DNA from: Chryseobacterium tructae
GTDB lineage: Bacteria; Bacteroidota; Bacteroidia; Flavobacteriales; Weeksellaceae
Direction: 5' to 3'
DNA: 64,000 bases
Assembly (NCBI RefSeq): GCF_030409875.1
Contig: NZ_JAUFQR010000003.1
Coordinates: forward strand, 496,001 to 560,000
The stretch's first letter is position 1, and each line of letters begins with the position of its first letter. Below, piece after piece: positions 28,211 through 40,736 of the stretch. The notes beneath the pieces are model-generated. The model was not told the DNA's origin. It worked only from the letters and a program-made list of their open reading frames with translations, and did not search any database. The position numbers were made by a program, and so were the translations under genes.

Positions 28211-29059
28211 CTAAAAATGAAAAATATCCTTAGCCTTATTGTAAGAACTTTCAAAGTTTAAAAGATTCAGCTTGTGATCTGCCTTTTCTACACTCATAAA
28301 ATTGATCACTTGTTCTGTAGGCATATTTCCTACCAAATCATCTTTAGCCATTGGACATCCGCCAATTCCTTTGATGGCACTATCAAATCTTCTACACCCT
28401 TGGTCGTAAGCGGCTTTCAATTTTGAATACGAATCTTCATAACGGTTATGGAAATGTCCTCCGAAATTAATTTCAGGATATTTTGAAGGAATTTTTTCAA
28501 ACAAAAGCGCAATCGTTTCAGGGGTTGCCACTCCTGTTGTATCGGAAAGCAGAATATCTTTAACTCCAATATCTGAAAATCGCTGTGCCCACTGATCTAC
28601 ATCTTCCCATTTCCACATTTCACCATAAGGATTTCCAAAAGCCATGGAGAAATAAATGTTCAGTTGTTTTCCTTCAGTTTTTACCAGCTCAAGCATTCTA
28701 ATGATCTCTTCAAAAGCTTCTTCCTGGCTTTTATTGGTATTTCTATGCTGAAACGTTTCAGAAATAGAGAAAGGGAATCCCAGAATATCCACAGACTGAT
28801 GCTTTAACGCTTTTTCAGCCCCTCTATAGTTTCCGATAATAGCAGAAACCTTGGTTTTGGAACGGGATTTATCGATATTCTCGGCTACCTCATCAGAGTC
28901 AGCCATCTGGGGAATTGCTTTTGGAGAAACAAAACTCAGACAATCCAATACATCAAAACCAACATCCATTAAGGAGTTGATATAATCTATTTTTTTATCA
29001 GTAGGGATAAACTCTCCCCATCCCTGCATTGCATCTCTAGGACATTCGGTAAGAAACAT
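28211..29059 (-). CDS. Hydroxymethylglutaryl-CoA lyase family protein
   Basis: A DRE-TIM metallolyase of 282 residues. The N-terminus LTECPRDAMQGW carries the catalytic Arg-Asp pair, GGHFHNRYEDSY gives the metal-binding His pair, and the signature GGCPMAKDDLVGNMPTE contains the active-site Cys loop specific for HMG-CoA lyases. It is expected to cleave 3-hydroxy-3-methylglutaryl-CoA to acetyl-CoA and acetoacetate in leucine breakdown. It is a single gene. Confidence 0.88.
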   Translation of the reverse strand: MFLTECPRDAMQGWGEFIPTDKKIDYINSLMDVGFDVLDCLSFVSPKAIPQMADSDEVAENIDKSRSKTKVSAIIGNYRGAEKALKHQSVDILGFPFSISETFQHRNTNKSQEEAFEEIIRMLELVKTEGKQLNIYFSMAFGNPYGEMWKWEDVDQWAQRFSDIGVKDILLSDTTGVATPETIALLFEKIPSKYPEINFGGHFHNRYEDSYSKLKAAYDQGCRRFDSAIKGIGGCPMAKDDLVGNMPTEQVINFMSVEKADHKLNLLNFESSYNKAKDIFHF

Positions 29060-29690
29060 TTTTACTTTTTGATTTTCTCAAATATAATAAAACTAAACTA
29101 CTTAGTATACTGTACATACAAATCTAACATTATTTTGATTTTCAAAGTTTTATATCCGATTTATAATTTCAATCATTGATATTCTATTACCTAGAAACGA
29201 TTTAAAGTCGCGGATTTGGTTAATTATGTGCTGGCATAGGCTTGTATTCCTCTAAAAAACAACCGTTTTATTACAATGAGGTACTCTATTTTCACTACTC
29301 AATTGATTTTTTTTCGTTCAAAAAATAACACGTCAAGTTTTGACGCTTTGCCATTATAGTTTTACCTCAGACAAAAACAAAGAGATTATCATTGAGCAAA
29401 TAAACATTTCTTCACACCAATTTAACTTATTAATAAGCAAAAAGTTAAAGTTATTACAAAATTGCATTTCACTCAATGAAGACCTTTTTTGAATAAAGTA
29501 TTTTAATATATTTGATTTAACCAGAAAAACGAATAAATATGAAACAAACACCAACTCACCCTTCTTATTTTTCAGAATAGCCATTCTGAATTTTTTACAA
29601 TCATTGTAATTTTTTACCGACTTACAATTTACCAAAATCTTTAATAGTTTTATTAAGGACTTTGAAATTATTAACCTAAACCAAACACCA
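29060..29690. other. 630-bp AT-rich gap before the giant-protein cluster
   Basis: I see no convincing gene. It contains a palindrome CGTCAAGTTTTGACG at about 29330-29344 and an exact -7 box at 29507-29514. The mRNA leader of the giant cluster would be about 170 nt. A 93-codon minus-strand frame here looks random in composition and has no homology I recognise. Confidence 0.5.
29507..29514 (+). promoter_or_regulatory. -7 box upstream of the giant-protein cluster
   Basis: TATATTTG is an exact TAnnTTTG match. The nearest TTTG upstream (29488-29491) is only 15 bp away, shorter than typical. Confidence 0.4.
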
Positions 29691-32600
29691 ATGCCAATAA
29701 CAATAAATACACCTCAATCCTATTTTTTTACGGATTCGGCTTTTACCCAGTTAACAAATCCTACAACCCCTATACCTGGTCTTAAGTCTTTTGGACCTAT
29801 TGATCCTGAAAGATTCCAAATTACAACCACTTTTAAAGGAAACCTAAATGCTTATGCCGTAACAGCAGGAATATTATTAATAGGTAAGCAAGCTGGATCT
29901 ACAGATAAAATAAATATTATACTAAAACCTACGGGAACAATTGGCGTAGGAGTTAAAATTAAATATTTTATCTACCGTGGAATAAATGCCAGTGACTTTC
30001 TTAAAAATCTTGCTGGAACAGAATTCATCAATGAAAATAGCTATTTAGACTTAATTAAAAAAGTTTGGAAGGCCTATACTGAATTCAATGCAACCACTGA
30101 TAATCTGAAAGGTACTGATATTGGATTAATAGATGCCACAGCAGGAATCACAAAAGATATCTTAAAGAAATATTTTGACAAAAACAACTATAATCTTCTA
30201 AAGGTCAATGAAGGAACACTATTAGGTAAATTTTTCCAGGATTCAGGAGGCTTTGAAATTGTTCTCGATGATGGAGACTATTCACAAGAAAAATCTGATA
30301 CAGGATTAAATTTTGATCTATCCTTTATTACTGCCACCTCTACTATCCTCACTACTAAAGACTCAACAACTGCCAATTTAACAACAGAATTTGGAGCACA
30401 GTCTAATACTCAATTATCAGGTAAAATTTTCAAGGAAAATATTCATAAGTTTTTAGATCCGGCAGCTTTTTATGGATCTCATGTTACCGACAATACAAGT
30501 GACATAGCTAATACCGGAATTATTTATGGGGGAGGCACAAGTACTCCATACTGTTCCATGAGTTCTATTTATAACAATATCGTTAAAAAGTTTAAGAACA
30601 AATATATCACATACTTTTATGTAAAAGGTAATAAAAATAGAAGCTTGAATTTCTATAATAATACCAATGAATTAAAGATCAATGGAACTGTTCAGAACTA
30701 CAGTTCAGGATGGCCTATTATAATCACCTCACAATCACAATGTAGCATTGATTTTACAAATATTAAATTTGATGATTCTTTTCATAGTTCAACTTTTTTA
30801 ACAGCTACTAGTGCACTTTCTTCTCCCTCCAATGGATATTTATTTTCCAGACTGATGGGAGCTTTTAAATGTAATCTGCCATTCACTAATGATTCAGGAA
30901 CTAGGGTATTTAGTAGTTTTACTTATTTATATTTCAATGACTCTTCAACCAATCAATATGATTATTTATTTGGCCCAGCCAATTTAGCTTCTATTTTTGA
31001 TCGTGAAGATTATACTAGTAAGTTGGGCGCAGCAGTTAACAATCTAAAAAAAGTATTAATCAGACAATCAGATAATGTATGTAATTATAGCCTAAAACTT
31101 ATATTGGATGGATACCTTGCTGATTCGCACCCTACAACAATCCCAACTGATCCAGCCGTCCTTGCTAGTACCCTGAGAACTTATATTTTATTTCCTCAGG
31201 AGACTGAAGATATACAAAATGTAAATGCAACATATTATAGTAGTGGTGCCAATAATTCGCATGAATATTGTTCAAAAATATATGGTTCTGGTGAAATCTG
31301 GAAAGGGAAAATATATGATGCAGAAAATATCTCAGCATTGTTATATAGAAGAAAAGATAATGATGAAAGCAAATTCCCTATACATCAATTAGGTATTTCC
31401 CAAGCAGATTATATAAAGCTCACAAACTCTGTATATGCTGCTGATGAACACGCTACCAATTTATTGTTTTATTTTGACAATGAATACCTTGCCCCTAATG
31501 GTGCTTTTTTTAAATATGATCTTAAAATAGAATATGATAAAAGAGATGGAACACGTGAAAAATCTATAGTATATATTTCTATTTATACGATAGATACTTT
31601 TCTCTTCTTTTCAAAGGAATATGCCAACAATTTCCCAACCCAATACTGTGAAACATTCGCAGATATAGCCGTTGACTTTCTACCTCATAATTTGGCATCC
31701 CATAATACAGGATATAAAGAATGTGGATTTGATTACATAGGATTTGATGGAAGAGAGAAATACAGAGATATTATGGGAAATATTTTAACTCTAGTGGAAA
31801 ACCACAAAATCTAACAGATGGTGTGGTAATTAATTTCATGCCAGTCCGTTCTGAATATTACAGCTTATTAAATAAATATAACCCCAAACCAACTAACTTT
31901 AGAACTGGGGTCTCAGATTTCCCATTTCATACAGATTCTTTCGTTACCTTGAATTTTGGAAACTCAACTACTATTCGATGCAAAATAACTAAAAGTACAA
32001 CTCCTACTTCTTCCAAATTATTCTATAAATACAATGCAAAATACGTTTCTATAGATAACCCATCAGCAACTGCCACAGCCACAGATTCTATCGTTACTAA
32101 AGAAATAACTCCTCTGGTTGACCATACCATCAAAGTAAAAGCGCTTCAGAGGTTTGATACGGATCAGATAATCGAAGTTATTGATGATAAAGGTAAAATT
32201 GCAGGAAAAATGCATCTCGTTTCACATAAGCTTATGGGTGATATTAAAATATTATTAGTGAATTGCAAGACAAACATTTACGGAACGACAATAAATGAAG
32301 GATTGCCTAGTGGTAATCACAGTAAAGTAGAAGAAATATTGACTAATTTTTTAAATCAAATTTATCTAAAGCCAACTTTCAAACATGAGACATTAGATCT
32401 TGCAACTGCTTCAACCGCAAAAACAAATTTTAATAATAATCATGTTTTCCCTACCCTGCCAATTATTAAATCTACAAATATCATGTTTCAAGACTGTGTC
32501 AATCTTTTGACCGATTCAGATAAAGCGGCTTCAATGGTGTTATTATTTTTTGATGATTATGGGGCTGTTGTTAAAGCAGACGGCACTAAAGGTGTTGGAT

Positions 32601-32902
32601 TAGGTGGTGAAGCATATGCTTTAGGTGGAGCTCAGGGAGCTCGAATTTTTACAAGTGGTATACTTGGAAATACAATAGCACACGAAGCATTACATTCTTT
32701 AGGCCTATATCATACATTTGATATAGATGGAGAATTTACCTTCCGCCAAACTCAAAATTCAGCTACCAGTACAGACTTCGCCGATGGAACAGATAATGTA
32801 ATGGATTATTTTTACACTGATTCAAAGAGAAAATTCATATGGATGTGGCAAATGAAAAAGGTATATGATACCAATAATAATGCTAAAATAAAAAGAAAAT
32901 AA
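29691..32902 (+). CDS. Giant protein B with a C-terminal metzincin protease (frame broken near 31807)
   Basis: Two frames, 29691-31814 (707 aa) and 31823-32902 (359 aa), join as ENHKNLTDGVVINFMPV when one A is added at 31806-31809, giving about 1070 residues. No signal peptide: it opens MPITINTPQSYFFTDSAFTQ. The first 700 residues are beta-rich with no known motif (KIKYFIYRGINASDF near 95 is distinctive). The end carries HEALHSLGLYH, the HExxHxxGxxH zinc site of metzincins (His287, Glu288, His291, His297 of the second fragment) and a Met-turn DNVMDYF at about 327. This makes it a probable secreted or injected protease effector. Export route unknown. The stop overlaps the next ATG by one base. 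Confidence 0.65.
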
Positions 32903-33827
32903 TGAAAATTTTAAGTCTTTTTTTACTACTGCTTTCTATTCATTGTAATAGCCAGCAAAATTTAAATAATCAAAAATATCTAAACATGGAAACAATTTTT
33001 CAAAAATATCGTGACATAAAGACCAAGTATGAAACTTTGGTAGAAAAAAACAAGCAAAATCTAATTTATGAAGATGGTGTATACTATAATCAAACATTAT
33101 TTGACAAGGAAAAGAAAAAAGAAAAATGGATTGAGCCTTTACAGTCAGAATCCAAACTTATCCTGAAGGAGGGAGATAAAGAGTTTTTTGTAAAAGACGA
33201 AAGACAGAGTGTAGAAATTTATACCACAGTAGGAGGAAACCTGATTGAACAGGCAAGCTTAATAAAGAAAGATAACAAAGTGTCTATGGTTATTAATCTT
33301 GCTGAAGGGATAGATGCAAAGTATGATTATAACAACAATAAATCTATATCACTCATTTTATCGAAGACAAATATGATCCCAAGAAACAAGACATTATGCT
33401 TTATCAGGAATTTATTAATGACAAATTAATATTGGAAAAAAACTATAAGGAAGATTTCAAAATAAGTAAAGAGCAAATGTTAAAAGATCTTCCAGATAAT
33501 TTTTATACTACTGCATTAAATTATAGGATCAAGAAACAAAAAGAAGATTTTGAAAAAAATCAAATGAAGGTCTCGGTCAGTGAAATTGAAAAGTCAGCAA
33601 AGGAAAAAATACAATTCGTTAAGGAAAAATTAAAGACTGCACTAGAAACAAAAAATGACTTTTATAGGAAAATTAGAGTTTATAAAATCTACAACGAGAA
33701 TAGTATTCCTGTATATTCTTTGATCTTTCCAGAAAATCCTGGTGTTACCAGAATCTATTGGATGATCAGTATTAATGCAGAAACTAATAAAATAATAAGC
33801 ATTGAAGAAGTAAATCCTAGAGACTAA
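32902..33827 (+). CDS. Lipoprotein, candidate immunity partner of the metzincin (frame broken near 33358)
   Basis: Frames 32902-33429 and 33396-33827 join when one T is added at 33356-33359 (SLIFIEDKYDPKKQDIMLYQ), giving about 308 residues. The N-terminus LSLFLLLLSIHC is a lipoprotein signal, so the mature protein sits in the periplasm or outer membrane. The rest is Lys/Glu-rich and helical, ending with a beta strand block (IYWMISINAETNKIISIEE). The ATG overlaps the stop of the metzincin gene (TAATG), so the two are coupled. Immunity to a periplasm-acting protease is an inference from position and topology. Confidence 0.55.
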
Positions 33828-33878
33828 AATAAAACAGTTTCATAGTGGATAACATATTGAATCACAAAAAAAACAAAA

Positions 33879-36800
33879 ATGCCAAATACACCAACCCCCA
33901 AAATATACTATCCGAGGCTTTCGGATTTGATTACTCTTGATCAAATACCCGAACCATTAGGATTTATAAAAACTCTTTCCCAAGACGTTTTTTCAAAAAT
34001 ATACTATAAAAACTACCAGGTAAGCACCAGTGAACTAGGAAGTAGCGCCTTTCATAGTTTGAGTATTGTCACTAAAGAACAGGTAGGTTTTAATCTCCCA
34101 TTCGGTCTCAAGTTTGTTCTCAACAGAGATGCACAAAACAATGCAATCTCTTCCTTCCCCATTACAGTTCAATATAACTGGCCGGTAATCGCTTATTTCT
34201 CTCAGTTTAACTTAGGAAACTTTTCATTTTCGCCTAAAGAAATTTATAGAATTCTATTGGTAAGTTTAAACCTTTCCGAAGATAAGGTAATTAATGAAAT
34301 CCTTAATGTTTTTGTTAGCACACCAGGAGGAGACTCAATCAAAAAATTTGTAGATGATATAAATGCTAATCTTGGAACTAACTTAAGCTCTCCTATTCCC
34401 TATCCAACATCAGAAAACAAGATTAGAGAACTTATAAATTCCATTAATCTTTCTTATGGAGAAGGAGCTGCGTTCGCTGCATTTGCAACTTATATTTTAA
34501 GTAATGCCAATGTAAACACGACTAAAAATAATTTAAAGTTATTCTTCAAGAATATTCTTCCTGCTGATATTGATCAATATCTGCTTGATATTATCACACC
34601 TAAAGCTTTAGTAACTCTAGAAACCACCGCATCTATTGAGTTTCCAAGAAATATTCTAAAACCTTGGAAAAAAGTAGGCGATGTTTTAACTCCTGAAACG
34701 GATCTTAACAAAAAAACAGCCTTCGAATTTGCTAAAGCTTTGTTTTATGCAGATACAACAGAAGGAATTGGATATAATCTGGATATCGCTGGAACCTTAA
34801 ACCCTTCCTATTCCGAGATTGGAAATACAGGACTGCTTATTCAGATTGAAAGACTGAAGCTCGACCTCAGTAAAACCAAGAACATCCCGGAAGCGGATGC
34901 CTATGGATATTCGCCTGATTTTACAGGAGTATATGCGAGAGCTGTTTCAGTAACACTTCCGCCTAAATGGTTTACAAATGCTGATAATCCTGCAGGGAAT
35001 ACCTCTACCACGTTAAGACTGGGAGGGTATGATATGCTGATAGGAACCGGAGGCGTTTCCGGCACGATCATGCTTGAATCTGTTCCTGTTGCCAATCCCG
35101 GAACTTCATTTGAATATTTTAATGATAAGTTTTCTTTTAATTATCCTATCGGTTTGTATACGAAGGATCCTGTTACTCAGGAATCCCAAACCCTTACGCT
35201 GAATAATTATCAGGAGCTTAAAAATGCGTTGCAGCAAATTAATAATACCAATAATGGTTCAACGGCTCCTTACGAATTTAAATTTCCGCTATCTTTAAAA
35301 CCTAATGGACTATCTACTTCATTAACGTTTAATAATCCTTCAGCCTATCAGACATATTTGTCCGGCCTTAATAACAATCTTTTATGGAAAAAAGTTGGCG
35401 GGGAAAATGGATTTAAAGTAGGATTTAAGTCTTTTGATATTACCTTTAAACAAAACTCTGTAGTATCCTCTAATATTGAAGGCCGCTTATTCATTCCAAA
35501 GTTTACGGATTCACAAGGACAGCCTGCCAATATAGATGTAAAAGGACACATTGATGGTAACGGAGACTTTTCGCTTACTGCCTCTGCTGTACCTCCTTTT
35601 GATCCAACCCTCACTTTACCGGGGGTATTCAAACTTCATTTAAAATCTGTTGAATTAGGAAAAGAAGGCGACAGATTCTATATCGGTGCCTCTGCAGATG
35701 TAGAGTTCCTGGGAACTTTTGGCGCCTTACTGAAAGGACAAACTTTAAGCATTTCAACACTTCGTATTTACAGTGACGGGCATATCGACTTCCGCGTAAA
35801 CGGAGGAAACCTTATCCTTCCTGAACCTATCAAGATTCCAATCGGCCCTGTAGAAGTATCTGTTACCGCCATCCACTTCGGTTCTCATGAAAGAATGAAA
35901 GACGGAAAAATGCGTAAATACAATTACTTTGGCTTTGATGGTGGAGTAAGCATCGGTCTTGCAGGTCTTGATGCCCGTGGAGACGGAATAAAGTATTATT
36001 ATACAATTGACGACGACATAAAGAACTGTGAACCAGGTGGTGATGAAACGCAATGTAAGCCTCATGATTCTTATCTGCACATTCAGACCATCCATGTGGA
36101 TATGATCATTCCTGCTAATTCCAGCGATCCAAGTGTTTCGATCAAAGGATGGCTTTCCGTTCCTGAACCGGGAGAATTCCAGGAGTACCAGGGAGGTGTC
36201 AGCCTGAAAGTGAACCCTCGTATTGCAGGAGGTGTAGAAATGCGTTTAGCGCCTAAATATCCGGCATTTCTTATTGATGCCAATATTGAGTTACCTAACC
36301 CAATCGCATTAGGCCCTGTTTCTATTTATGGATTCAGAGGACTATTGGGCTATCGTTATGTTGCAGAGAAAGAAGCCATTGGAATGACCTCTCAGAATAC
36401 ATGGTACCAATATTATACAGCACCGGAGAGAGGTGTTAATGTCAAAAAATTCAACCGTCCGGATAAAACGGAACATTATAGTTTCCCTTTCTCATTAGGA
36501 GTAGGTGCTATTATTGGAGATACAATGGCTGCCGGAACAATTATTTCTGCTAATGCCATGCTATTGTTGTCATTACCATCTATGGTGATGATAGATGCCA
36601 GAATGAAGCTCTTATCCTCAAGGGTGAAATTTGCAGACGATCCGCCATTCTTTGCCTTCTTTATTTTTGGAGACAGCTCTCTGGAATTCGGATTTGGAGC
36701 AGACTATAAATTCCCTGAAAAAACAGGAGATGTTATTAAACTGTATGCTGAAATTCAGGCTGGTTTCTTCTTTAATAACCCTTCAGCATGGTATATCAAT

Positions 36801-39800
36801 TTTGGTACCCAGCAGAATCCAATTACAGCAAAACTTCTAAAAGACCTGTTTACCCTTAAAGCATTTTTAATGATTTCCGGAAAAGGAATTCAGGCAGGAG
36901 CAAGAGGGGAATTCAGATTTGACCGAAGATTCGGACCTATTAAAGTATTTGTACTGGCTTATCTGGAACTCGGAGGAAAAATCAGTTTCCAGAAACCGCA
37001 GATGGGAGCTTATCTTGAAGCTGGATTAACTATTGATGTTGATGTTGTCATCATTCGAGTCTATTTAGCGGTAACTATTCTTTTAGCTGTAGAATCTCCT
37101 AGGCCATTCCTCATCTATGGAGCATTCACACTGGCATTCAAAGTCAAAATTCTGTTCTTCAAGATTTCATTCTCTGTGAAGCTTGAGCTGAAGTGGGAGT
37201 TTAATAAAGATGTTGACAGAGATCCTATCAATCCGTTTATAGATACTTTAAGCCAAACCCTAATTTTGCTAAAGGTATAGCCCCTCCAGATCAGGCAGAC
37301 AGCCTAGTAAAAGGAATCAGTATGCTTACCAATGAAACCTTTGATCTTGAAAGACGTCTGATTAGTGAGTTAGATGGCTTAACGCCAGCGTCGATCAAAA
37401 AGGTTATTCCTTTAGATACCTATATTGATATTAAATCAACAAAAGGATTACTTCCAACAGCCAGTTCCAATGCCATTGGAGGGTTCACCAATCCTGCGAG
37501 CAACTACAATGACATGATTCCACCAGAAAAAAATATGAAAGGGCTGGAACTGAGACAAGTGAAGCATCAATATACCCTAGATAATATTGAAATCAAAGCA
37601 TACACCGGAGCAGGTTGGGTAGATTACGAGCCATTTAGAGCAATGGATCCTAACAATCCTCATTTGAATAACACTCCTCTTAAAGTAGGACAATGGCAGA
37701 AAAAAGACAATCAGTATAATGCCATCCGTTTACTTGGAACCACACCTTTCTCTTATACAGAACAAGGAAATCCGGGATGGTTCACTCCTGAACAATATGG
37801 CATCCTGCCTTCTACTCTATTCTGTGAAGGACAACATATAGAACATTCTATTTCAGACTTCCTGGACAAGCCTCTGAACACGCAGTATTATGCTTCTTCA
37901 TCCAACTTCTTCCAGAGTAAGGGAGCTTCGTACCAAATTTCAGGAGATAATCTTTATACGGTAAATCCTGATGGAAGTATTGCAATGAACGGAGATTTTG
38001 CAAAGGTTTCAGATGAAGTTAATGTTCATAATTTCATGAAATCTTTAGAGTTTCCTAACCGCACTCCGCTTACCATTATGCTTCCGGCTTCAGCAGTGGA
38101 CATTGAACTTCTTCTAAGCACTTACAGCACCGGGCTTAACATCAAGTTCTACGCTCCTATTATTGATGATCATCAATCACTTGTTCAATATAGAATTGTA
38201 GATGATAGAAATGTTTCGAGAGATGAGCTTACAGAGCCTGTTAAGTTCAATGTAGATGCTTTGGATGCCGCTTCAAAAATTGTCATCACTCCAGAGATCA
38301 CAGATATGGTACAAATCAACCTTATTCTTGAACAAATGGCAGCATTGATGAACGAAGGATATCAGATTGCTCTGCAACAAGGAGGTTTCATATCAGGGGT
38401 GGTACAACCAAGCGACCCAGCTTTATATGATCAACTTCAAAATAAACTTGAAAAACTTCAATCAAGAGGTTGTGAAGGATTCAGCCAGCAGAAATTTGAG
38501 GAAGCTTGTGTCCTGTATCCTGCTTTGGTGGGTATTTATAATAATAATTTTATAATGACTGATGACTTCAATCTCCATTCTGACGAGGAGTTATTAGCAT
38601 TATATGCAAACTTTATCCGTGAAAACCTTCAAGCAGGAGTCTATGATGAAGTCTTAAATAAAATTAATTATTTTAATATTCCGTTGGATCTCTTGAAAGC
38701 CAATGCTCAAAAATATGAAGACCTGTTAAAAGATCTCCATGATCATTTAGGATGGGGAACTGATGAAGAGATGATATCTCGTTTCGAGTTATTGAAAGCA
38801 AAAATGAAACAAATTCTTAGCTTCTTAGAAACCATCAACCTTTGTAAAGATGCAAGTGTTTGCAATCTTAGTGCAGCTCTTGCTTATCAGCCTCATTTTG
38901 ATTTGAATAATAATTTTTCTCCTTTCATGGAGACCTTTGAACAATTCATTCAGGATAATCCTTGGAAAGCCAGTCTTAAAGAAACGCTGAACAGACAGCT
39001 TGCGACCTTACAGCAAATCATAGACTTTGGATATGTAGGATATGAAGCGATGTTCGCTCAATATTGTCAGGAGCTCATTTCTCTTCTTAAAGGACTTGGA
39101 AACTGTAATGATCATAAAAAATGCCTTACCCTATTCCATGAAGTGAAATGGATGAGTGTTGAAAATTATCAATATAATGTTCATATTCCAGGGCAGCCTG
39201 CTATTGCAGAAGATACGGGAGCTGTGGTAAATGCCATCACTAATTTTATTCAGCCGATCTGGAGACCAGATACTGCTTATTATGTAAAGTTCCAGTTGAA
39301 AGATACGGTAGACAATGGATTTAAAATTGAGCCTTATGAGTATGCATACACATTTAAAACAGCGGGGCCTCTTGGATTCTTCCACTTAGATAAAGATGCA
39401 ACTTATGGAGAAATTCCGATCAAAGACTCGCCAAATGTTATAGAAGACACAATTGGAGTCATTAGAGATCCAAATGGTAATGTTATTGATAGCAAACTAA
39501 CTCCGCATCCGGATCTTTATCCACATACTTCATTGAGGGCTTATATTGATTATCAACGTTCTTACCCTAATGCTGACGGAAATATTGTGAATGCAAAACC
39601 ATTATTCTACGATGATAAAACCACACAGATCTTCCTGTATTTTACATCAAGATACGCTGCTAAACTTTTAAGCGGATGGGATTCTTATAACGGAATGTCA
39701 AGACTGGGAGGAACTATGAAAATCCTTATTAAAGATCCTGTAGAAGGTGTAGAAGTGATCAACCCACCACATTTGGATGCTACGGAACAAACAATTGAAG

Positions 39801-40730
39801 GAACCTTTGTGGAGATCCCTCAAACGATTGAAGCATGGGCACAGGAAAGTAATCCTGCTATCCCAACTGCGTTAAATCAATATATTCAGATGCTGAACAA
39901 TGGTGATCACTGTACTGGGAATGTAACATTGACAACCCCTAAGTCTCTTTATCGATTGGTAACTCCTAAAAATTAAAGCCTCAGAAGCTATATACTGCTC
40001 AGGTCATGAATTTCTATTGGGGTAAAGACGAAGTAAGCCTTTCAAATATCACAGAGGAGATCAAACAAAAATATGGAAAAGAAGTCCATAAGTTTGTTTT
40101 CCAAACATCAAGATATAAAGACTTTAGAGAACAAGTACGCAGCTACCTTAAGGAATATAAAGATGAAAATAATTCGCTTCAGTTTAAACCTGCAGTGTAT
40201 ACCATCAAAAAAGCAATAGATGCAGACAAAATTGCAGCAGCATACAATGTTATTCAGAACTTATCAACTCCATTGGGAGATGCGATTGCCAATCAGTACC
40301 AGCATCCGTTTGACCGAGTGTTCCAGGGATTATTCAATATATCTCCTTTGGAAGATGCTACAACGACTGAGTTCAATAAAATTATTGATACCAACACCGG
40401 AAAAGTAATTGCTATTTGATCAGAAATCCGGAACCTTTTAATCATCCTAAAATTCCGTTGGAAAAATTAACAAGAACAAAAGAATCTGGAATGATTGAAG
40501 TAATAGCAAACCCTTTTGGTGGAATTAAGGACGAAATCAGCTCCAATATAAATACCAAGTTTACCTTCCTTTATTCCAAGGATTACTCTCAGGCGATCCT
40601 CATGAAAGGTACTCAAGGTATTAGAGAAATAACTCTTGATTTCCAATTCATTTATAAAATTTGGGACGATAGCGTCTCTGATTATGTGATATCCACTGTA
40701 GCCACTGCTAATGAAATTCAAATAAACTAA
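33879..40730 (+). CDS. Giant protein C, beta-rich, about 2284 aa (three frame breaks)
   Basis: Four fragments, 33879-37280, 37322-39976, 40006-40419 and 40416-40730, join through single added bases at 37247-37249 (DTFKPNPNFAKG), 39968-39972 (PKKLKPQKLYTAQVMNFYW) and 40415-40417 (VIAILIRNPEPF). No signal peptide and no known family that I can name with confidence. Residues ~560-1120 are repetitive amphipathic beta strands with many Gly (GVSIGLAGLDARGDG, NPSAWYINFGTQQNPI), recalling long beta-sheet domains such as DUF6603; that likeness is from memory. The C-terminal part is more helical (DEEMISRFELLKAKMKQIL). One of three consecutive giant genes. Confidence 0.55.
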
Positions 40731-40736
40731 GCCAAA

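Noticed and set aside
29354..29635. 93-codon minus-strand ORF in the gap
   Set aside because: Composition looks like translated AT-rich non-coding DNA, with no start context or motif.
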